Shown here: positions 35,369 to 44,173 of the stretch, in pieces | Numbering within the stretch: the stretch's first letter is position 1 | Layout of the letters: every line of letters begins with the position of its first letter | Assembly: GCA_002433025.1 (NCBI GenBank) | Contig: DJGZ01000075.1 | Location: forward strand, 1 to 57,183 | Origin: Bacteroidales bacterium UBA5833 | GTDB lineage: Bacteria > Bacteroidota > Bacteroidia > Bacteroidales > Lentimicrobiaceae | Reading direction: 5' to 3' | Length of the DNA: 57,183 nt | The notes under the pieces: model-generated | Told to the model about the DNA's origin: nothing | Seen by the model: only the letters and a program-made list of their open reading frames with translations | Databases searched by the model: none | Made by a program: the position numbers and the translations under genes

Positions 35369-36514
35369 TTATTTTGACAGTTCTGGCTTGTACTCCGGAA
35401 CCCGGCGGTTTTCCTTCCCGAGGAGTTTGTCAGAATCAGCTATGAAGAGCCTGAGTTTTCCGGACGCGTTTGCATCCATTGTTGAGTCATTTTCGAATTG
35501 TCTGGCAGGAAGTATAAAATATTGCTTTTTCCCGTCCCTGATGGGAGTATATACCCATGTTAGGTGGTATTCCGGATTGATTACAGACTTTTTGTTCCAT
35601 GTTTTGGACAGGGTAAAGCTGATCATGGCGCCTCCGTCGCGGTAGCGGTCTCGCTGGTTTGAAACGTAATTACCCAGGGAATAAGCAAGCAGAAAACCTC
35701 CCGGCAGCGAATCTGAAGGTTCGTCATATTCCATCCGCTGCAACACATGCGGATGAGAGCCTATGATTACGTCTGCTCCATGTTTTCTGCAAAGACCGGC
35801 CAGATTAATCTGTGTTTGCGATGGCTGGGACTGATACTCGTTGCCCCAGTGAAAAAAGACGATAATAAAGTCGGTCTTTTCTTTGTCTACAGCGGCCAGG
35901 TCGCTGATAATTTGACTGGTATCGGTTATATTAACGATCGCAGGCGGGTAAAAGGGGAGGCCATTTGTGCCATATGTATAGTTGAACAGCGTGAAAGTAA
36001 TGTTGTTCTTTGTCAGCGTGAGCGGGTGGTGTTTATGATAATCGATGCTGTCGCCGAAAGTGCCGGTGCGCGCTATTCCCAGGCTGTCGAGTACGTGCAG
36101 TGTGCGGATCAAACCGTTGTTGCCGCGGTCGCACGAATGGTTGTTTGCTGTGGCCAGGACATCAAATCCGGCATCGCGGGCAGCAACAGCCAGCTCATCC
36201 GGTGCGCTGAACTGAGGATATCCTGTATAGGGCGCTCCGGCCAGGGTGACTTCAAGATTGGCGACGGCAAGATCAAAGCTGCTGACCAGGGGTTTAACAT
36301 AACTGAAACAGGGATGATAGTTGTAGGCAGTGTCATGCTCGCTCCATGCTGCTTCAATTTGCGGACCGTGCTGCATGATATCACCGGCAAAAATCAGGGT
36401 GAGGGTAACCGAATCAGGAGCCGTTACCGGGTCGGGCAGGGGGAGTTCCTCTGTTTTAGTTCCAAGGAAAATTGTCGCGGTAAGTAAAGCATATTTTATG
36501 TATTCCGAAATCAT
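35369..36514 (-). CDS. CapA-family metallophosphatase-like protein
   Basis: A 381-residue protein of the PGA_cap family (CapA/PgsA of poly-gamma-glutamate synthesis). Metal-binding motifs of the calcineurin-like fold are visible: 'FAGDIMQHG' (42-50), 'VANLEVTL' (84-91), 'ATANNHSCDRG' (121-131) and 'IIGSHPHVLQ'. A short hydrophobic N-terminus (about 6-18) suggests export. No capBC-like genes are nearby, so polymer synthesis is unlikely here; many such proteins in Bacteroidota are stand-alone and of unknown substrate. Confidence 0.85.
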   Translation of the reverse strand: MISEYIKYALLTATIFLGTKTEELPLPDPVTAPDSVTLTLIFAGDIMQHGPQIEAAWSEHDTAYNYHPCFSYVKPLVSSFDLAVANLEVTLAGAPYTGYPQFSAPDELAVAARDAGFDVLATANNHSCDRGNNGLIRTLHVLDSLGIARTGTFGDSIDYHKHHPLTLTKNNITFTLFNYTYGTNGLPFYPPAIVNITDTSQIISDLAAVDKEKTDFIIVFFHWGNEYQSQPSQTQINLAGLCRKHGADVIIGSHPHVLQRMEYDEPSDSLPGGFLLAYSLGNYVSNQRDRYRDGGAMISFTLSKTWNKKSVINPEYHLTWVYTPIRDGKKQYFILPARQFENDSTMDANASGKLRLFIADSDKLLGKENRRVPEYKPELSK

Positions 36515-36602
36515 GATGGGTTTAGAGATTTTGACAGCCGCCGTTTTTATTAGATTTAACTGAACTATTCTTTCGCCTGTTTCAGGGTACTCTTTTATTT
36601 CA

Positions 36603-38171
36603 TCACCATGTGTAATCCAGGCCTATCAGCCCCCAGAAATGTTGCCGGCCTTCCCTGATTTCACGGCTGAGGTAGTATTGCGAAATGTTAATTCCGATTT
36701 TACGGTAACGTGCAAATATACCTAAATGCAGGGCGGCAACCAACCTTTCAATTTCTTCCGGATTCAGGGTGTAGATGTTATTTTTATTGGTGATTCCACC
36801 CTGAAGGCTGGCATCATAACCGATCATCCTGAATTCCAGTCCTCCCCTGATCCCGTATTCCCATTTCACCGGCTTCTGACAGAGTTCAGGATAGCTATAT
36901 GGCAACGGAGTAAGGCCGGATGTAAATTTCCCTGCTATGGCATCAATACCCAAAGCCGCATAAGTATGCAGTGTTCCGGCTTTTGCTGAAGCGGTGGCAA
37001 AAACCTCTGCATTCCTTTTTTGTATCAATAATTTGCTGATATTGGCGGAATAGCTGAGAATAATGTCATTCCGGATTTGTGTTTCCCAGCCAAGGGGTTC
37101 GTCATTGGTAGGCACTGTGGCATGTACCGATTTCTGGAAATACCTGCCCAGCGCAGCATCACCGATAACACCTGCCTCGATGGCTGAGGTTAAAATCAGC
37201 CCCTGCTCAGCGCATTCAGAAGTCTGGCTGTAACGCAGAAACAGTGTTGAAGCGTAGGGGCGGTCACCGTCAAGCAGCGGTGGATTCTTGGTGGTAAAAG
37301 GTGTGTACATTGCATGGTGCAGACTGAGTGAGGCGTGCACAATGCTGTTTTGCCCTGACGGGAGCATCAGCCGGTTAGCCGGAAGGTTGATCAGGCCGGG
37401 GGCCGTGTAGCCAAGTATTACCCCGTTGGTATAATAACGGTCGGTGTTGGAGAAAATATCATTTTCGAATATCAGCCGGAACCGGTGCACAGGGCTGATA
37501 TAGCTGGTCACAACCCTGAGGCCAGAGGCCTCCGCCCGGCTTGAAGGAGGCTGCTGGCCCGGCGTAAGAATCAACCTGATAGTGGTTCCCTTGGTCGGAG
37601 GAATTTCACTTTGTAACAAGGAGTCTTGTCTTTTTGCGTGGTTTTGCTCTGCCGGCGGGTGTCCGGATGATTTTTTCCGGGTTTTATAAGCTGATGAATG
37701 CTTTTCAATTGCCGGCAGGGAGAACTGATTTCTGATTTTCTGAATTGCCATCCCCGGAGAAACCAATACCGGGCTATCTGTTCCATTAAAGATAATTACC
37801 TGCCAGGGTGAATCCACCTGAGTGAGATCGGTTGTGGTGATCGCCCCATTGCCGGAGATAAACCTGAATTTAACTCCTTCGCTGGTGGATACGCTGATCC
37901 CGGAACCTGCCAGAAAGTTTCTGATTTCGGTAAAGTATTTGCCATTAAGATCGGCAGTCCGGTAGAAATTATCCGGCCCGATGCTGTTTTTGAGTTTGTC
38001 AGTCTTTTGCTTGTCAGGATAAATCAACAGGATCAATGGTTGATTGATTGTCTCTGTTTGAGTAACGGAATCAATGGCGCCGCGTTCCGGTATTGAATGC
38101 CGGTCACCTTCGTGGCATGAGGCCACTAAAAGTATGATGACCAACAAAATGATGCGGGCTGAAAGTTGCAT
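36603..38171 (-). CDS. Lipoprotein-type fusion to an LpxR-like lipid A deacylase barrel
   Basis: A 522-residue protein. A lipoprotein signal ends at Cys19 ('LLVASC'). Residues about 45-150 form an unidentified globular segment, followed by a Lys/Ser/Pro-rich linker (about 155-215). From about 229 to the end it matches the LpxR family (DUF2219): 'RLIFENDIFSNTDRYYTNG' with the Asn237-Asp238 and Thr243-Asp244 active-site pattern, and 'DRPYAS' further on, ending in an aromatic residue like an outer-membrane barrel. LpxR removes the 3'-acyloxyacyl chain of lipid A at the outer leaflet. The N-terminal extension is unusual: known LpxR enzymes are about 300 residues without it. Confidence 0.82.
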   Translation of the reverse strand: MQLSARIILLVIILLVASCHEGDRHSIPERGAIDSVTQTETINQPLILLIYPDKQKTDKLKNSIGPDNFYRTADLNGKYFTEIRNFLAGSGISVSTSEGVKFRFISGNGAITTTDLTQVDSPWQVIIFNGTDSPVLVSPGMAIQKIRNQFSLPAIEKHSSAYKTRKKSSGHPPAEQNHAKRQDSLLQSEIPPTKGTTIRLILTPGQQPPSSRAEASGLRVVTSYISPVHRFRLIFENDIFSNTDRYYTNGVILGYTAPGLINLPANRLMLPSGQNSIVHASLSLHHAMYTPFTTKNPPLLDGDRPYASTLFLRYSQTSECAEQGLILTSAIEAGVIGDAALGRYFQKSVHATVPTNDEPLGWETQIRNDIILSYSANISKLLIQKRNAEVFATASAKAGTLHTYAALGIDAIAGKFTSGLTPLPYSYPELCQKPVKWEYGIRGGLEFRMIGYDASLQGGITNKNNIYTLNPEEIERLVAALHLGIFARYRKIGINISQYYLSREIREGRQHFWGLIGLDYTW

Positions 38172-38471
38172 ACCGGTTAATTTCAGAAGCGACTGATAGT
38201 AAGCGGTAAAGTTACGAAAAAATGCCTGTCATGAGAACGGCGGGTAATGAGGCAGAACGCGGATATAACTGCTGCTGATGCGATTGTCCGGATTATACCC
38301 GGGTAAGAGGTGTAAAATCTTCCCTGCGCTGGTTTTGGCCACATAATGCTGTTGTCTTTGTCAGGATTTACTTCAGGAAACTTTAGTAGAAGCCGGATTA
38401 ACCGGTTGCCGTATTTTCCTGCTTCCAAAGAGCACCTGAACAGAAACTAATATGGATTCAGCAGGTCATTT
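38172..38471. other. Intergenic region, no convincing gene
   Basis: A minus-strand open frame of 81 codons lies here (38183-38428), but it has no signal, no domain pattern and poor amino-acid composition for a real protein. I found no terminator or RNA gene. Confidence 0.5.
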
Positions 38472-39149
38472 TCAGTTAAAAAGCTCTACTTTCCAGTCTC
38501 CCGGTTCCGAAATCTCGAATTCAAATCTTACTGGATATGAGGCTGTTTTCATTTTGTTGAGGGTTGTATAGCTGATATTGATTGTTACCGGGAATACAAC
38601 TCCTTCAAAACCGGTCATCGGGCCAAGGCTGGACTGGTAACCGCTGCTTGAAACGATCATCAGATTGGAAATTGAATTGTTTGTTGTCCCGTTCTGACTA
38701 AAATGTATCATCACACGGTTAAAATTAGTGCCTTCTTTCCTGATGGTGTAACGTTCAACAGATGAACTGTTGATTATTCTTGGCTTTTTTACGACAGGCC
38801 CGGCATACCTGTCTTCTATCCATTGTCCTTCCGATAGAGTGTCACGACCCTGATAAAACCAGGTGTAGGTGCCGATCCCGTGACGCTTCCCTTTTTTCCA
38901 GTTTCCGGTATATGTTTCGCCTGTGGCCCAGGTATAGGTTCCTTTGCCATCGGGCAGGCCCTTTTTGAATTGTCCGGTATAGTGATCTATGCCCTGGGCG
39001 GTTCCTTTCCCTTCGGCAAGGCCTTTTTTACAACCACCCGTGTAGCTTCCTGAAATAGAAGATTTCATCACTTCGCATTTTTCCTGTCCTGATGCAGAAT
39101 AAGAAATTAGTGCTGACATGATCAGCATAACGAGGAACCTTGTTTTCAT
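38472..39149 (-). CDS. Exported MORN-repeat protein
   Basis: A 225-residue protein with a signal peptide (about 1-21, 'YSASGQ'). Residues about 34-115 hold three to four MORN repeats of the form 'YTG.FKKGLPDGKGTYTW' and 'YTGNWKKGKRHGIGTYTW'. The remaining 110 residues are beta-rich with no motif I recognise. MORN repeats form short beta-hairpins used for binding; a cell-envelope scaffold role is a guess. The gene is 138 nt downstream of the CrtC-like gene on the same strand. Confidence 0.82.
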   Translation of the reverse strand: MKTRFLVMLIMSALISYSASGQEKCEVMKSSISGSYTGGCKKGLAEGKGTAQGIDHYTGQFKKGLPDGKGTYTWATGETYTGNWKKGKRHGIGTYTWFYQGRDTLSEGQWIEDRYAGPVVKKPRIINSSSVERYTIRKEGTNFNRVMIHFSQNGTTNNSISNLMIVSSSGYQSSLGPMTGFEGVVFPVTINISYTTLNKMKTASYPVRFEFEISEPGDWKVELFN

Positions 39150-39287
39150 GTGATAGCAGATTAAGTGACTGTCAAACGATGTTTAAAGATATAGATTTTT
39201 TCAATATAAAGGCCGGATCCGATCAATTTTTATCTGAAAAGGTAAAAACAGCGCCTGAGTCGGCAAGTTAATAGGAATCTGACCTGA

Positions 39288-40907
39288 TTAACGCAGGATC
39301 AGTTTTCCGCCTGCAACTTCGGTGTCGCCTGTGGCAATCTGATAAAAATAGATACCGGGAGGCAGGTTTCCTCTTTTTATCCTTAGAGAGGTACCGTTAA
39401 TATTTTCAATGATTCTTACAGTCCGACCCCGGCTGTTGGTCAGTGTAAGTGTCACTCCGACTGCTGGCATACTCAAACCGATAATGAAGTGGTCATCGGC
39501 CGGATTGGGATAAATCACAGTCTGTTTAGCTGAATGTCCGGTGCGGCCGCCGGAAATGCCTGTGTACAATGCCTGGGAGGTTGAATCACTGCCATAAAGC
39601 GTTGAGTCAATGGAGGTTCCTTTTACTCTTATCCGGAATGGAGTTCCCGGTTCAATGCCAGTGTTGTCCCAGAAAAAGAATGTGTCTGTAATGTGCTGGG
39701 CTACAATCTCGTAGTCAGGGTTGTCATTAAGGCTGACCTCCACATCGTAATAAACCGGTCTTCCGTCGTCAGGGTTTAACAGTTGCCAGGTAACGGGATA
39801 GAAGCCTCCTTCAGTAAAATATCTGGCTGGCTGGTCGATCCGGATTTCGGGATGCTGATACCTGTGCAGCAATTCAGCAAATCCTTTGCCGGTAACAGGC
39901 GTTGCACCTGCAAAACCTGAAACATTAAAGGAACCCTCGTAAAACCTGAAAGGCAGCATGACTTCCTGGTTATCGTGGCGGATTGTAAAAGTCAGGTCTA
40001 TGGTATCGTGAACAAAGTGCCATTGTTTCGCGTAACATTGTTCCTGGTCAGGTGTGAATACAAACTGCAGACGCTCAAGTGTGAAATCTGAACTTGAAGC
40101 TGCCGTGGAGTCATTGATGTAGATGCTGAAATGCCGGTAGGCAGGCGTGTCGGGAATGCTGTTCTCAGGGGTAAACAATTCCCAGATATTGAGATCCATG
40201 CCATTGGAGAGTTGTACCGAGAACCATTCATAGTTTTCGCCGGTGCTGGGGTTGAAGGTGCCATATTGTCTGTCAAGCCAGGAGACGCCCGAAACCGGTT
40301 CGGTGAATCCGTTGAGTGTGATGCTGCCGCTTACCTCAAGGGTTGTAAGCGAGTAATAGTAAGAGTATGCGGTTGCGCCCTGGTAGACAAAACCCGAATC
40401 GTTGATCATCAGAGGTTTTTTAACTGCCGCGAAGTCAAGGTTAATGCTTCCGTATGCGGATTGGGCATTGAGCTGGTATTCGAAAGGAATAAGTTCTCCC
40501 TGGCTATCTGTAAGGGTTACCCATTGTTCGCTTCCTCCGCCCCAGGTCAGGGCCTGAATGTGAAGCATATCCTGCGAAATTACCGGATAAGTGCAGGGAA
40601 GTGTTTCAGGATAAAATTGTCCATCGGTTTCATCGGCAATATTAAATATCCGGAAACCATCAAAGCCAAAGGCCGGATAATAGAAATAAGAAACCATAAA
40701 TGAGTATTCCTTTCCGGAACTCAGGCCTGTGAGGAAGCCATTGGTGTACCACCACTCGGTTGGCTCTGAGGGATGACGACCTTCGTCCTGTGGGAAATAA
40801 ATCAGTGTACCTGCCTCATGATATGGGTAAGTTTTCCAGCTTTGGGACTTAAGGCTGAAACCGGAAAAAATCAGAAAAATCAGGAGGATATATTTTGATC
40901 GGGCCAC
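39288..40907 (-). CDS. CrtC/AttH lipocalin-like protein with T9SS sorting domain
   Basis: A 539-residue exported protein. After a signal peptide (about 1-21) comes the lipocalin-like domain shared by carotenoid 1,2-hydratase (CrtC) and AttH: 'EWWYTNGFLTG' (51-61) and 'SGVSWLDRQYGTF' correspond to the conserved EWWY and D-x-QWG regions. The two-barrel body extends to about 355, followed by a fibronectin-like segment and, from about 463, 'YPNPADDHFIIGLS...' with 'GIYFYQI' and 'GGKLILR', a clear T9SS C-terminal sorting domain. It is therefore surface-exposed or released. CrtC family enzymes hydrate carotenoids, but here substrate and activity are unknown. Confidence 0.85.
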   Translation of the reverse strand: MARSKYILLIFLIFSGFSLKSQSWKTYPYHEAGTLIYFPQDEGRHPSEPTEWWYTNGFLTGLSSGKEYSFMVSYFYYPAFGFDGFRIFNIADETDGQFYPETLPCTYPVISQDMLHIQALTWGGGSEQWVTLTDSQGELIPFEYQLNAQSAYGSINLDFAAVKKPLMINDSGFVYQGATAYSYYYSLTTLEVSGSITLNGFTEPVSGVSWLDRQYGTFNPSTGENYEWFSVQLSNGMDLNIWELFTPENSIPDTPAYRHFSIYINDSTAASSSDFTLERLQFVFTPDQEQCYAKQWHFVHDTIDLTFTIRHDNQEVMLPFRFYEGSFNVSGFAGATPVTGKGFAELLHRYQHPEIRIDQPARYFTEGGFYPVTWQLLNPDDGRPVYYDVEVSLNDNPDYEIVAQHITDTFFFWDNTGIEPGTPFRIRVKGTSIDSTLYGSDSTSQALYTGISGGRTGHSAKQTVIYPNPADDHFIIGLSMPAVGVTLTLTNSRGRTVRIIENINGTSLRIKRGNLPPGIYFYQIATGDTEVAGGKLILR

Positions 40908-40967
40908 GGCTGACAGGTTATACGACTTTTAATTCAACACCTGAAAAAACCTTTTGTTTGCGGGGCA

Positions 40968-41222
40968 TTATCCCTCATTCTTCAGGTTTTGCTCAAATGT
41001 TTCCGCAATGGCTTTCGCCTCCTCATAATCATGACCTGCAACCATTACATCGGTGGTGTTGTATCCTCCGGGCGATGCATACCAGGGGGCAATGGTGGCG
41101 ATATATTCATCTTTCAGAAATGCAGGAATGCCTGCGTCTTCAAGTATACTCTTCAGCAGGGCCGCGTGCCAGGGTGATCCTGATTAGATTCTGACCGGCA
41201 CATTTTCATGATCCTGTTCCAT
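40968..41222 (-). pseudogene. DUF2007-family gene interrupted by one in-frame stop codon
   Basis: On the minus strand an 85-codon frame runs from ATG (41222) to TAA (40968). It translates as 'MEQDHENVPVRI', a TAA codon (plus 41184-41186), then 'SGSPWHAALLKSILEDAGIP' and onward through 'DEYIATIAPWYASPGGYN' and 'VMVAGHDYEEAKAI', the DUF2007 (putative signal-transducing protein) pattern. The frame is otherwise perfect, so only one codon is affected; a Tyr codon (TAT or TAC) is the likely ancestor. There is no ATG between the stop and the conserved core. It is either a recent nonsense mutation or a sequencing error. Too short and broken for automated callers, it is easily missed. Confidence 0.8.
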
Positions 41223-41483
41223 TTTTCATTTATTTAGGTTGCCGGTTATCCGGTTTTAATTAGTCGGGATAAATGCCGGATCTATTATTTTACCGGCCTT
41301 GCTAAGTTAATAATTTTGTGTAATAACGCTTGTTTTGGTGTATGTATATTTTTAATTATTGTGATTCTGCTGTTATGTGAATTTACGTTTTCCGGGAATA
41401 AGCCCCGTGAATATTAACGTTATTGTTAAGTTTATTTCATTTATCCTATCCCATCTATAAAGAGTTATGGATAATGAAAAACA
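41223..41483. other. AT-rich intergenic region
   Basis: This region separates the DUF2007 remnant from the terminator of the aminomutase operon. A plus-strand TAATTTTG occurs near 41310 but no plus-strand gene follows. I see no RNA gene or repeat. Confidence 0.45.
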
Positions 41484-41511
41484 CGGAGCCGGTATTTCGG
41501 GAGCGGCTCCG
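41475..41511 (-). terminator. Terminator of the aminomutase-thiolase operon
   Basis: A perfect 8-bp GC stem (cggagccg 41484-41491, cggctccg 41504-41511) is followed on the minus strand by a T-rich run (tgtttttc). It lies 59 nt after the thiolase stop. Confidence 0.75.
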
Positions 41512-41569
41512 GTTTGATGAATTTATTGACTAAGAATCATTGGGACAAGCACCTGTCTCCATGTCCGGG

Positions 41570-42775
41570 TTAAACTTTTTCAATCGCCATCGCTATACCC
41601 TGTCCAACCCCGATACACATGGTGCAAAGGGCTTTGTTCAGGTTGTTGCGGCGCAACTGATGAATGGCGGTAGTGATAAGGCGGGCACCGCTCATGCCCA
41701 GCGGATGGCCAATGGCGATGGCGCCCCCCAGCGGGTTAATTCTGGGATCATCGTCAGCAAGGCCGAGTTCGCGGATGCAGGCCAGCGATTGTGCGGCAAA
41801 TGCCTCGTTAAGCTCGATTATATCAAATTCTTCGAGTCTGAGGCCGGTCAATTTCAGTAACTTATGCGTTGCCGGTACTGGTCCAATGCCCATAATACGC
41901 GGCGGAACGCCTGCACTTTGCATCCCCAGTATCCTGGCCAGGGGTGTGAGGTTAAATTCTTTAACTGCCTCTTCCGACGCGATGATGAGCGCCGCAGCGC
42001 CATCGTTAACGCCCGAAGCATTGCCGGCCGTCACCGTACCGCCCGGGCGGGAGATAACTTTCAGCGTGGCAAGCTTGTCCGTGGGAGTCAGCCTCGGATG
42101 TTCATCGGTATCAAAGATGCGGGATTCGCCTTTGGGGCCGGAAATGGTAACAGGCACGATTTCATCACCAAAAAGGCCTTCCCTGATGGCATGCGCGGTT
42201 TTCTGCTGGCTTCTGAAAGCAAACAGGTCCTGGTCTTTACGGCTGATATTATAAGCTTCGGCAAGATTTTCGGCGGTTTCGATCATGGAGTCGGTGCCAT
42301 AGATTTTATCCAGCTTTTTATTGATAAACCTCCAGCCAATGGTTGTATCGTAAAGCTCGCCCTGTCGCGAGAAAGCTTCGCCGGCTTTGCCCATTACAAA
42401 AGGCGCCCGGGTCATGCTTTCCACACCTCCGGCAATAATCAGGCGTGCTTCACCGGCTCTGATGGCCCGTGCAGCGGCGCCGGCAGCTTCCATCCCCGAG
42501 CCGCATAAGCGGTTTACAGTTACCCCCGGCACCTCAACCGGCAGGCCGGCCAGCAAGAGCGCCATTCGCGCTACGTTCCGGTTGTCTTCACCGGCCTGGT
42601 TGGCGCAGCCAAGCATCACATCATCGATGGCGCCCGGATTCAACCCGGGATTTCTTCTTAAAAGGTTTTCGAGCGGAATGGCAGCCAGGTCATCGGCACG
42701 AACAGCTGAGAGTGAACCTCCGTATTTGCCGACCGGGGTTCGTATGGCATCGCAGATAAATACTTCCTTATGCAT
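41570..42775 (-). CDS. Thiolase, 3-oxoadipyl-CoA thiolase (PcaF/PaaJ)-like
   Basis: A 401-residue thiolase that cleaves a 3-oxoacyl-CoA with CoA to acetyl-CoA and a shortened acyl-CoA. Cys91 ('NRLCGSGME'), His357 ('IAIGHPLGMSG') and Cys387 ('CTMCIGVGQG') are the catalytic set. The exact length and the segment 'GCANQAGEDNRNVARMALLLA'-type (about 56-76) resemble PcaF/PaaJ, which split 3-oxoadipyl-CoA to succinyl-CoA and acetyl-CoA, more than short-chain acetoacetyl-CoA thiolases. It is the last gene of a five-gene operon, 31 nt after the aminotransferase. In that context it would carry out the final cleavage of an amino-acid-derived 3-oxoacyl-CoA. The chain length is not certain. Confidence 0.9.
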   Translation of the reverse strand: MHKEVFICDAIRTPVGKYGGSLSAVRADDLAAIPLENLLRRNPGLNPGAIDDVMLGCANQAGEDNRNVARMALLLAGLPVEVPGVTVNRLCGSGMEAAGAAARAIRAGEARLIIAGGVESMTRAPFVMGKAGEAFSRQGELYDTTIGWRFINKKLDKIYGTDSMIETAENLAEAYNISRKDQDLFAFRSQQKTAHAIREGLFGDEIVPVTISGPKGESRIFDTDEHPRLTPTDKLATLKVISRPGGTVTAGNASGVNDGAAALIIASEEAVKEFNLTPLARILGMQSAGVPPRIMGIGPVPATHKLLKLTGLRLEEFDIIELNEAFAAQSLACIRELGLADDDPRINPLGGAIAIGHPLGMSGARLITTAIHQLRRNNLNKALCTMCIGVGQGIAMAIEKV

Positions 42776-42806
42776 GATTTCTTGGTTTTGGAAGGTCTTT
42801 TAAAGT

Positions 42807-44150
42807 TCAGGAATTCAGGAATGGCTTTATGTGCCTGAAGCTGTTCAGCATTGCTTCGCTCAGGATGTCTATCTCCTTTTGTGTGATAACCGTTGAAAGT
42901 ACACACGAACATGAATTGATCATGATGACACCCTCCTCGTACATTTTGTCGAGGAAGAGGCTCATAATTTTCTTCAGGGCGACATTTTCATAGCTTTCCC
43001 TGTAAGTGGTAGGGGCAACTTCACGGAAGTGAACCTTGAACATTGATCCCTTCCCCGTAATACTGAGCGGAATGCCGGCAATTTTGCCGGCTTCCTGAAT
43101 CTGCCTGACAGCGATGGCGGAATTATCATTCAACTTTTTCATAGCTTCACGATCCAGCATCTCCATGGCAATCTTTCCTGCTGTCATTGATACAGGATTG
43201 GCCGAGAAGGTTCCTGAAAGCGGGAACCTGAAATCACTGCCACCCGGATCAAGGATGTTCATGATTTCATCTCTTCCGGCGAATGCCCCGATGGGGAAGC
43301 CCCCGCCGATAATCTTTCCCAGGGAAGTAAGATCGGGGGTTACGTTATAACCTGATTGAGCACCTTCGTAATCAACTCTGAAACAGATTACTTCATCAAA
43401 GCACAACAGGGCATTGTTCTGCCGTGTCCAGTTATACAGGGCTTCGATAAATTCAGGAGCCGCCTGCACCATGCCGATCCGGTGAGGAACGGGGTCTGTG
43501 ATGACGCAGGCAATTTCGCCGGCGTGGCGGTTCAGGATATTAATGGTCCGTTCCACATCGTTAAAAGGATATACTACTACATTGTCAAGCACACCCTGAG
43601 GGGTTCCGGGAACATGCGGAACGCTGCCGGGATTGTCAATTTCTCCCCAGTTTGAAGGGTTGGCACTCTGGCTTACTTCCGCGGCATCGAAACTGCCGTG
43701 GTATCCTCCTTCCGCCTTGGCGATTTTCGGTTTACCGGTATACGCCCTGGCCGTTTTTATCATACCCATCACCGCTTCTGTACCTGAATTCACAAACCTT
43801 ATCTTGTCGAATCCGGGAACCCGGTTACACATGAGTTCTGCAAGCTCAATCTCAGTTTCAGTGCCTATGGTAAAAGCTGTACCTCTGCTTATCTGTCGTG
43901 TAACTGCCTCTACGATGCGCGGATGCGCATGCCCGTGGATCAGCGAAGCGATGTTGTTGGCAAAGTCAATCCGCTTCACGCCGTTAATATCGGTAACATA
44001 GCATCCTGAAGCCTCCGAGACGTAATAGGGGTGGGGTTTCCTGTATACAACATTCCGGCTTATTCCGCCCGGAAGCACTTTGCAGGCTTTCTGATACAAC
44101 TGTTCTTCCTTTTTGCCATGAACAGGCATTGATTCTTCCTGGTGTGTCAT
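42807..44150 (-). CDS. Class III aminotransferase, glutamate-1-semialdehyde aminomutase-like
   Basis: A 447-residue PLP enzyme. Lys279 ('TSLGKIIGGGFPIGAF') binds PLP, Asp252 ('LLCFDEVICFR') contacts the pyridine N and 'NSGTEAVMG' (121-129) the phosphate. It is close to glutamate-1-semialdehyde aminomutase in the 'LPGGISRNVVY' N-terminus and overall length, but haem genes are absent here. The same subfamily contains beta-amino-acid transaminases (for example the beta-phenylalanine aminotransferase of Variovorax). Between a 2,3-aminomutase and a 3-oxoacid CoA-transferase, the natural prediction is transamination of a beta-amino acid to a 3-oxo acid. The start could also be the Met at codon 8 (44129). 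It is 23 nt after the CoA-transferase B gene. Confidence 0.88.
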   Translation of the reverse strand: MTHQEESMPVHGKKEEQLYQKACKVLPGGISRNVVYRKPHPYYVSEASGCYVTDINGVKRIDFANNIASLIHGHAHPRIVEAVTRQISRGTAFTIGTETEIELAELMCNRVPGFDKIRFVNSGTEAVMGMIKTARAYTGKPKIAKAEGGYHGSFDAAEVSQSANPSNWGEIDNPGSVPHVPGTPQGVLDNVVVYPFNDVERTINILNRHAGEIACVITDPVPHRIGMVQAAPEFIEALYNWTRQNNALLCFDEVICFRVDYEGAQSGYNVTPDLTSLGKIIGGGFPIGAFAGRDEIMNILDPGGSDFRFPLSGTFSANPVSMTAGKIAMEMLDREAMKKLNDNSAIAVRQIQEAGKIAGIPLSITGKGSMFKVHFREVAPTTYRESYENVALKKIMSLFLDKMYEEGVIMINSCSCVLSTVITQKEIDILSEAMLNSFRHIKPFLNS

Positions 44151-44173
44151 GATGTGATTGAGTGACGGTTTAC

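Noticed and set aside
35747..36487. 246-codon plus-strand open frame opposite the CapA gene
   Set aside because: The CapA frame has clear metal-binding motifs; the opposite frame has none.
38183..38428. 81-codon minus-strand open frame between the LpxR fusion and MORN genes
   Set aside because: No signal peptide, domain pattern or protein-like composition; probably chance.
41664..42508. Overlapping plus-strand open frames of about 200 codons opposite the thiolase
   Set aside because: Shadow frames of a GC-rich gene; the thiolase catalytic residues fix the true strand.
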